The translations under genes and the position numbers were made by a program. DNA of 29,025 bases, from NCBI GenBank assembly GCA_910577155.1, contig CAJTMS010000023.1, forward strand, positions 1 through 29,025. Direction: 5' to 3'. The notes below the pieces were generated by a model. That model saw only the letters and a program-made list of their open reading frames with translations, searched no databases and was not told the DNA's origin. This DNA is from an uncultured Mailhella sp. (lineage in GTDB: Bacteria > Desulfobacterota > Desulfovibrionia > Desulfovibrionales > Desulfovibrionaceae). This document shows positions 24,129 to 29,025 of the stretch, piece after piece (position 1 is the stretch's first letter; each line of letters begins with the position of its first letter).

Positions 24129-24151
24129 ACGAATCCTGAAATTTTTTGTTA

Positions 24152-24179
24152 ATTATACTAAAAAAAAGCAAAAAGTAAA
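24152..24179 (-). promoter_or_regulatory. Promoter of sbcDC
   Basis: Minus strand: -35 TTTACT (24179-24174), 16-base spacer and a consensus -10 TATAAT (24157-24152), about 24 bases before the sbcD ATG. Confidence 0.6.
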
Positions 24180-24212
24180 TAGTACAAAGTAAAAAAATGG
24201 CAATTTGTTTGA

Positions 24213-24241
24213 TTGACAAGAATTAAATGAAAATGTACTCT
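24213..24241 (+). promoter_or_regulatory. Promoter of the GntR/FCD regulator gene
   Basis: Consensus -35 TTGACA (24213-24218), 17-base spacer with TG just before a weaker -10 TACTCT (24236-24241). The expected start point near 24248 lies downstream of ATG 24227, which favours ATG 24281 as the start codon. Confidence 0.5.
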
Positions 24242-24280
24242 CTTCTTAAAAATGTTTATGAATATGGGAAGTATGCGTTC

Positions 24281-24946
24281 ATGGGAAATGTGAAAGAAAA
24301 ATTAAACGCAGAAGAAAGAGCATATCGATTATTGACAGAAACTATAAAACAATCCTATAAGCCCGGCGATTTTATTTTAGAAAGTACGCTTGCTGTTGAT
24401 TTTGGCATGAGCAGAACGCCTATCAGTATCGCACTGAACCGTCTTGTTTCTGAGGGAATTTTGAAAAAAGTTCCTAAAAAAGGAAGCTATATTCCGCTGC
24501 TTGAACACGATGATGCGTATAATGTTTTTAGTATCCGCAAATTATTGGAAGTTGAGGCGCTTCGTATTGTAACTGAGCGGAATGATTATTATGTTCTTTC
24601 TGTTATCAATAGAATGCTGGAAGATTCTGTTATGGCATTGCGCTATGACAATATTAAAAAATTTGTTGAAATTGATGAGGCTTTTCACCTATTTATCGTA
24701 AAAATGGCGTATAATACCTATTTGCTTGAAGCATGGAAACGAATTTTCCTGCGCTGCAATATTTATACAAGATATTATAATTCTTACCAAAGCTGTGAAG
24801 ATGTGCAGGAAAATATGGTTTTGTCCGATCATCAGGATATTTATTATGCCATGCAAAACGGTGATGCAAAACAGGCAACATTTTTGCTTGGCAAGCATAT
24901 TGATAAAGTCTATGAAGATTTATGCAGAAAAATGAAACTGGAATAA
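24281..24946 (+). CDS. GntR-family transcription regulator, FadR/FCD subfamily
   Basis: The 221-residue protein has an N-terminal winged helix (about 8-72, with LAVDFGMSRTPISIALNRL as helix-turn-helix and a GSYIP wing). A C-terminal helical FCD ligand domain (about 78-215) follows. The FCD metal-binding residues are recognisable: IDEAFH supplies Asp and His, SDHQDI a His and LGKHID a His, so the effector is probably a carboxylate bound through a metal ion. The start at 24281 is preferred because GGGAAG precedes it and a TTGACA promoter overlaps the alternative ATG 24227, which would add 18 residues unlike the family. Neighbours are sbcDC (divergent) and a folate enzyme (convergent), so the regulated genes are not evident here. 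Autoregulation is possible. Confidence 0.88.
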   Translation: MGNVKEKLNAEERAYRLLTETIKQSYKPGDFILESTLAVDFGMSRTPISIALNRLVSEGILKKVPKKGSYIPLLEHDDAYNVFSIRKLLEVEALRIVTERNDYYVLSVINRMLEDSVMALRYDNIKKFVEIDEAFHLFIVKMAYNTYLLEAWKRIFLRCNIYTRYYNSYQSCEDVQENMVLSDHQDIYYAMQNGDAKQATFLLGKHIDKVYEDLCRKMKLE

Positions 24947-24954
24947 AAAATATG

Positions 24955-24994
24955 AAAAATCCCTGTTAGCAGATAAAAAATAACAGGGATTTTT
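24955..24994. terminator. Bidirectional terminator between the regulator and the cyclo-ligase gene
   Basis: AAAAATCCCTGTTA (24955-24968) pairs perfectly with TAACAGGGATTTTT (24981-24994), a 14-bp stem with a 12-base loop. T-runs follow on both strands. It ends the plus-strand regulator gene and overlaps the stop codon of the convergent minus-strand gene by one base. Confidence 0.9.
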
Positions 24995-25572
24995 TATAGT
25001 TTTTGAATGTCGTTTTCTGTAGCAAGATACTGCACAGCCCTGTCCCATGGTTCAATGCAGATATCGTGAGAAATAAGAGCTGAAAACGTTATTCCCACGC
25101 TTACGGCAAGGGGAATTTTCGCTAAAAATCTGTCATAAAAACCTTGTCCGTAGCCAAGGCGATAGCCTTGCCGGGAGTAGGCAAGGGCAGGCACAAGCAC
25201 GAGGGTATCAGGGGAGTTAAGGACATTTTCAGGATAAAGCATGCAGGTATTTTTGGGCTCCAAAATATTGTATGCTCCTTGTTCCAAGTCAGAAAAATCA
25301 TTGCACTTGTAAAAATCCATTTGTCCTTTTTCGTTTTGCGAGCAGCGTGGATAGAGTACGGTTTTTTGCTGGTTCCATGCTGTTTGGGCAATGAAATTGA
25401 CATCTATTTCAGTCCTCGTTGGCGCATAGGTGCAAATTATTTTTGCAGACTGAAAAAGAGTATGTGAAATGATATTATTTTGTATGTTAAAACAATAAGT
25501 TGCAAATTCACTGCCAGCGTATAGTATCTTTCTCTTTTCTGTTAATATTTTTCTTAAATTTTTTTTATCCAT
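24994..25572 (-). CDS. fthC: 5-formyltetrahydrofolate cyclo-ligase
   Basis: Converts 5-formyltetrahydrofolate to 5,10-methenyltetrahydrofolate using ATP, returning an inactive folate to one-carbon metabolism (also called ygfA or fau). The 192-residue protein shows the N-terminal KKNLRKILTEKRK helix, a CTYAPTRTEIDV strand-loop, and the diagnostic VPALAYSRQGYRLGYGQGFYDRFL-like block (about 127-150) that forms the substrate/ATP site. It ends with PWDRAVQYLATE, the family's usual D..v..i.Te end. ATG 25572 has AGGAAA upstream on the minus strand, and a promoter lies at 25588-25617. It is monocistronic, with a shared terminator at its 3' end. Many bacteria place the 6S RNA gene (ssrS) beside this gene; I found no 6S-like RNA here. 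Confidence 0.94.
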   Translation of the reverse strand: MDKKNLRKILTEKRKILYAGSEFATYCFNIQNNIISHTLFQSAKIICTYAPTRTEIDVNFIAQTAWNQQKTVLYPRCSQNEKGQMDFYKCNDFSDLEQGAYNILEPKNTCMLYPENVLNSPDTLVLVPALAYSRQGYRLGYGQGFYDRFLAKIPLAVSVGITFSALISHDICIEPWDRAVQYLATENDIQKL

Positions 25573-25587
25573 AAAATTTCCTAAAAA

Positions 25588-25617
25588 ATTATCAGCTATT
25601 TATTTTTTTCTTGTAAA
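25588..25617 (-). promoter_or_regulatory. Promoter of the cyclo-ligase gene
   Basis: Minus strand: -35 TTTACA (25617-25612), 18-base spacer, -10 GATAAT (25593-25588), about 15 bases upstream of ATG 25572. Confidence 0.5.
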
Positions 25618-25707
25618 AAAAATAAAATTTGGTTAATGTGTATCAAACAAATACGTATACTGTAATGTTATTTTTGTAAATATTGTTTTATGATGCAGGT
25701 TTCGAAG

Positions 25708-26373
25708 ATGTGTATTGCGGATTTTCCTTTTTGGATTTTTTTAGGTGATATACACGGCGAAATACAGAATATTCATAAAATAAAAGATATTCAAAAAGCT
25801 CAAGGTATTGTGATAACAGGTGATATTGGAAAAAATGGCACAATAAACGATACCCGGAAAGTATTGCAAGAATTTGAAGCATACCATACCGGAATTTATG
25901 CACAAATAGGAAATATGGATTCATTGCAGGCAGATACATATTTGTCAGACAGAAATATAAATTTACATAAAAATATACTGAAAATAAATAAACTGGCATT
26001 ATTTGGAATGGGTGGTTCTGTGCCGACTCCTTTTGCCACAAAAAGCGAATTTTCAGAAGATTTTTATCGTGAGCACCTGAAAAATTTTTTGCCGCTTCCT
26101 CGGAATTTTTGGACAATTTTTATTAGTCATAATCCTCCGTATGCGACGCAGTGTGATGTATTAAAAAATGGAAAACATGCAGGAAGCAAGGCAGTTTTAG
26201 AGTTTATACAGGATTATCAGCCTGATTTTTGTATTTGCGGTCATATTCATGAAAGCCGTGCAAAAGATACAATAGGAAAAACACGGGTTTATAATCTTGG
26301 TGATTTTGCATCAGGGTATTACGGAAGATTGATTTGCTCTCCTGAACCTGAAATGGAATTATGTACATTATAA
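25708..26373 (+). CDS. Calcineurin-like metallophosphoesterase
   Basis: Predicted two-metal phosphoesterase of unknown substrate. The 221-residue protein carries the family motifs GDIHG (near residue 14), TGDIG, GNMDS (the usual GNHD with Met for His), SHNPPY, CGHIHES and a late NLGD. The GNxD position normally supplies Asn and Asp, so Met instead of His need not abolish metal binding, but it may lower phosphodiester activity. The start at 25708 is chosen because AGG stands eight bases upstream and ATGs at 25690/25693 have no ribosome-binding site. The gene precedes the RNase E/G gene by 12 bases and is probably co-transcribed, so an RNA-related or nucleotide substrate is possible but unproven. 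Confidence 0.88.
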   Translation: MCIADFPFWIFLGDIHGEIQNIHKIKDIQKAQGIVITGDIGKNGTINDTRKVLQEFEAYHTGIYAQIGNMDSLQADTYLSDRNINLHKNILKINKLALFGMGGSVPTPFATKSEFSEDFYREHLKNFLPLPRNFWTIFISHNPPYATQCDVLKNGKHAGSKAVLEFIQDYQPDFCICGHIHESRAKDTIGKTRVYNLGDFASGYYGRLICSPEPEMELCTL

Positions 26374-26385
26374 TTAGGAATTTTT

Positions 26386-28890
26386 ATGGAAGAAACAGAA
26401 AAAAAGAGAAAAGGGCGCCCCGGAAAGCAAAAACAAGGTATCAGTGAAACTTCGCAGCACGCTGCAAAAAATGAGGAACAATTGCTTGAAACAGAAGAAC
26501 CGCAGAAACGGCGCCGCGGTCGCCCGCGTAAATTAAAAGCTGACGACCAGAATACTGCAAGTGTGTTACAAAAAAAATCAGCGAATACGGCAAAGAGTTC
26601 CGCAGTTGATGAATTGAATGAAACACAAGATCAGCAAGAAAAAAGCGAAGAAAAGAGTACGGCAAAACCACGCGGACGCAAGAAAAGTACAGCAGAAAAG
26701 AAAAAAACACTTGCAATAAATGCAAACGAACGAAAAGCTCTTGCATCAGCAAAAACAAAGGAATTACCGTATGCCGATCCTGCCCGAAATCTTCCGGCAC
26801 AGTCCGGAGTAAAAGAGATAGCTGTTGCGGGCACAAAAGAAGTTGCTGTTTCTCATGGAAAAGAAATTGCTGTTATAGGCACAAAAGAACTTGCACTCAC
26901 AGGCGCAAAGGATGTTGCACTTTATGAACAGGGACAAATTGTTCCTGTTGTTCCAAAAGAAGACAGCACAACACAAAAAAAACGCGGCAGAAAAAAAGGA
27001 ATCCGGACAGCTGAAAAAACAGACACGGCAAAATCTGCTCAGCCCCTCAGTGAAGAAAAGAAGACAGCAGGACGTGGACGCAGGAAAAAAATAAAGGAAT
27101 CCGTCGATTTTGTTGCAGGCGTTAATGGCATAGCAGAATATAACGGAGCGGAAAGTCTTAGTTCTTTTGGGGAACAGGCAGGACTTGGCGTCTTGGGCGT
27201 CATAGAAGAATCCCCGTTTGCCGATGCGATTTTACCGCTTGTCAGTGACAGCGAAACGGAAGCGGCGCTAAAACGTCCAAGAAAACGCGGACGCAAGAAA
27301 AAAACTGTCAAAGAATCCGCAGCAGCGCCGGAAATGCAGGAATTTTCGCCTATTGTTGAAGACGGTGAAATAGCCCGTATTGAAGCGGAAGAAAATTTAC
27401 GTAAAGCGAAGAAAAATAAAAAAACGGCTAAAGCAGAAGCAAAAGAGCATATCCGCCGTGTGCTTTATGTCAGTACGGTGCCCGATGAGCAGGTGGAAGT
27501 TGTTATCACTGAAAATGGGGTTGTATCGGAGTATTTTGTTGAAATGGCACATCAAAGCAAAATCCGCGGTAATATTTATAAAGGCATTATCAATAATGTC
27601 GATACCAATTTGCAGGCGGCTTTTGTGAATTTTGGGTGCGGAAAAAATGGTTTTTTGCAGATAGATGAGGTTCATCCTGAATATTATCTTGTTCCCCATG
27701 ATGATAAATCAGCAAAATATCCTCCCATTCAAAAAGTTTTAAAGGCGGGTCAGGAAGTTTTAGTTCAAGTTGTCAAGGAGCCAAATGGTTCTAAAGGGGC
27801 ATTTTTGACGACATGGCTTTCTTTAGCCGGACGTTTTCTTGTCCTTACCCCGGGACAGGAACAAATAGGTGTTTCCCGCAAGGTGGAAGATAATGAAGAA
27901 CGTCAGCGTTTGCGTTCTCTGCTTACAGGCATAAAGCCAGATGAAAATATGGGTATCATTATCCGTACAGCCAGCGAAGGAGCCAGCAAAACCCATATTC
28001 ATAAAGATTTGCAGCTTTTGAAACGAACATGGAAAAATATCCAAAAACAGGTTGTTAAATCTCCTGCTCCCAGCTTGGTCTATCAGGAAGCAGACCTTGC
28101 AACGCGGGCTGTCCGCGACTATTTGAATGAAGATATTGACGAAGTTTGGGTTGATTCAAAAGACGTGCAAAAGAGTGTGAGCGAGCTTATTAAAGTTTTG
28201 TATCCGAAAAACAAAGAAATGCTCCATCTTCATGACGATAAAAAACAAAGCCTATGGGAACATTTTAATATTACCCGTCAATTGGATGAGGTAACCAAAA
28301 GAGAAGTGAACCTTCCCTCCGGCGGGCGTTTGGTTTTTGACCAGACGGAAGCGCTTATGGCAATAGATATCAACTCCGGAAAAAGTCAGGGAAAAAATAA
28401 TTTTGAAGCAATGGTGTACCGTACCAATATGGAAGCTGTGGAAGCTATTGCACGGCATTTGCGGCTTCGTGATATTGGCGGGCAAGTTGTGATTGATTTT
28501 ATTGAAATGCGTGATAAAGCCCACTGCAAAGATGTGGAAAATGCTTTGCATGCAGCCATGAAGCGTGACAGAGCAAGACACGATATCGGTAAATTGAGCA
28601 ATTTTGGTTTATTGGAGCTGGTACGCCAAAGAACAGGCTCCAGTGTTATTTCCATAAGTTCCGAACCGTGTCCCTATTGCCGCGGCACGGGTTTTAGAAG
28701 AAATCTGGAATGGCAGGCTCAAGGCGTTCTGCGGGATATTCGGAGCAAATTAGCGGGAAAAAATGTTCCAAGCACCTATGTGCATCATGTTGAACAGGAA
28801 ATTGCTTTTTATCTTTTGAATAAAAAGCGTGACCGCCTGAGCGAGCTTGAACATGAATTTAATGTCAGAATTGAAATACATTTAAAATAA
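26386..28890 (+). CDS. rne: Rne/Rng family endoribonuclease with long basic N-terminal extension
   Basis: Single-strand-specific endoribonuclease of mRNA decay and rRNA processing. In the 834-residue protein the catalytic part starts near 355 with a degenerate HIRRVLYVSTVP strand, then an S1 RNA-binding domain (about 391-480, GNIYKGIINNVDTNLQAAFV). The RNase H-like core has AIDINSG (D661) and VVIDFIEM (D704), the same 43-residue spacing as the E. coli catalytic aspartates. A zinc-link CPYC follows (C762, C765). Residues 1-355 are low-complexity, with six AT-hook-like motifs, for example RGRP at 44-47, and a five-copy octapeptide repeat at 143-182. Most family members put the disordered scaffold at the C-terminus; here it precedes the catalytic core. 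ATG 26386 follows AGGA. Confidence 0.95.
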   Translation: MEETEKKRKGRPGKQKQGISETSQHAAKNEEQLLETEEPQKRRRGRPRKLKADDQNTASVLQKKSANTAKSSAVDELNETQDQQEKSEEKSTAKPRGRKKSTAEKKKTLAINANERKALASAKTKELPYADPARNLPAQSGVKEIAVAGTKEVAVSHGKEIAVIGTKELALTGAKDVALYEQGQIVPVVPKEDSTTQKKRGRKKGIRTAEKTDTAKSAQPLSEEKKTAGRGRRKKIKESVDFVAGVNGIAEYNGAESLSSFGEQAGLGVLGVIEESPFADAILPLVSDSETEAALKRPRKRGRKKKTVKESAAAPEMQEFSPIVEDGEIARIEAEENLRKAKKNKKTAKAEAKEHIRRVLYVSTVPDEQVEVVITENGVVSEYFVEMAHQSKIRGNIYKGIINNVDTNLQAAFVNFGCGKNGFLQIDEVHPEYYLVPHDDKSAKYPPIQKVLKAGQEVLVQVVKEPNGSKGAFLTTWLSLAGRFLVLTPGQEQIGVSRKVEDNEERQRLRSLLTGIKPDENMGIIIRTASEGASKTHIHKDLQLLKRTWKNIQKQVVKSPAPSLVYQEADLATRAVRDYLNEDIDEVWVDSKDVQKSVSELIKVLYPKNKEMLHLHDDKKQSLWEHFNITRQLDEVTKREVNLPSGGRLVFDQTEALMAIDINSGKSQGKNNFEAMVYRTNMEAVEAIARHLRLRDIGGQVVIDFIEMRDKAHCKDVENALHAAMKRDRARHDIGKLSNFGLLELVRQRTGSSVISISSEPCPYCRGTGFRRNLEWQAQGVLRDIRSKLAGKNVPSTYVHHVEQEIAFYLLNKKRDRLSELEHEFNVRIEIHLK
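26812..26931 (+). repeat. Five tandem 24-base repeats in the RNase E/G gene
   Basis: Five in-frame 24-base units encode KEIAVAGT, KEVAVSHG, KEIAVIGT, KELALTGA and KDVALYEQ (residues 143-182). Lys and Ala are invariant at positions 1 and 4, position 2 is acidic and positions 3 and 5 are aliphatic. The DNA units have diverged, so the repeat is old or held by selection on the protein. Confidence 0.85.
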
Positions 28891-28904
28891 GGTGCTTCGT
28901 TTGA

Positions 28905-28953
28905 TTATAAAGGTTAAAACGTTTTGAAAGAGGGATGAAAGGAAAGCTTTTTC
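28905..28953. repeat. Diverged partial copy of the 17 kb intergenic repeat
   Basis: The sequence TTATAAAGG, then GTTAAAAC, GTTTTGAAAG, AGGGATG and GGAAAGCTTTTTC follows the same order and spacing as 17034-17087 (TTATAAA, GTTTAAAAA, GTTTTGTAAA, GGGGTGC, GGGGAAGAAACTTTTTC). Identity is only moderate by eye. The copy lacks the right half within this window. Downstream to 29025 I see no gene. Confidence 0.5.
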
Positions 28954-29025
28954 AAAAATTTTTTCTTTGTGAGAGAAATTCCTCGAGTTAAACGGAACTG
29001 TTAAAAAAAGCCCTGCTGCTTACAG

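Noticed and set aside
25573..25689. 6S RNA next to the cyclo-ligase gene
   Set aside because: The gap is only about 117 bases, mostly promoter sequence, with no long 6S-like rod structure.

Overview
The window looks like core chromosome of a low-GC (roughly 40 percent by eye) Desulfovibrionaceae-type bacterium. The rpsU-yqeY-mutS2-dnaG-rpoD macromolecular-synthesis order, the split two-subunit class I fumarase, the Rne/Rng ribonuclease with a long basic N-terminal extension, and the A/T-rich dispersed intergenic repeats all point that way. This is an inference from content; I could not run a taxonomic search. I see no phage, transposase, CRISPR array, tRNA or rRNA.

Layout. Positions 1-6768, plus strand: ribosomal protein S21, a GatB/YqeY protein, MutS2, DNA primase and the housekeeping sigma factor, closed by a strong terminator. 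Positions 6985-11291, minus strand: rplU-rpmA-obgE-proB followed by an HtpX-type membrane protease, plus a separate 46-residue membrane peptide upstream of rplU. Positions 11292-11669 hold a cluster of inverted repeats. A shortened DUF1786-like gene and an RlpA-like septal/cell-wall protein diverge at about 12.3-12.4 kb. Fumarase beta and alpha subunits and a small membrane protein follow on the minus strand (13.2-14.9 kb). Ribosomal protein S1 (15.1-16.8 kb) is followed by a 630-base gap holding a nested palindromic repeat, then proC and an unrecognised 360-residue protein. The rest holds sbcC/sbcD (minus), a GntR/FCD regulator (plus), 5-formyltetrahydrofolate cyclo-ligase (minus), and a metallophosphoesterase followed by RNase E/G (plus).

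How the genes fit together. Most are translation, replication, transcription and RNA-turnover functions (S21, S1, L21, L27, Obg, DnaG, RpoD, RNase E/G), DNA maintenance (MutS2, SbcCD), proline synthesis (proB and proC at separate loci; proA not here), C4-dicarboxylate metabolism (fumarase) and folate one-carbon metabolism.

I found no clearly new multi-gene system. The best leads are smaller: two divergent genes whose matched -10 boxes imply leaderless mRNAs; an RNase E/G with six AT-hook-like motifs and five tandem octapeptides in its N-terminal extension; a nested 187-base palindrome with a decayed relative at the window end; mutually exclusive hairpins in the rpsA leader; a palindrome around the proC -10 box; and several minus-strand stop codons lying inside 3' hairpins.
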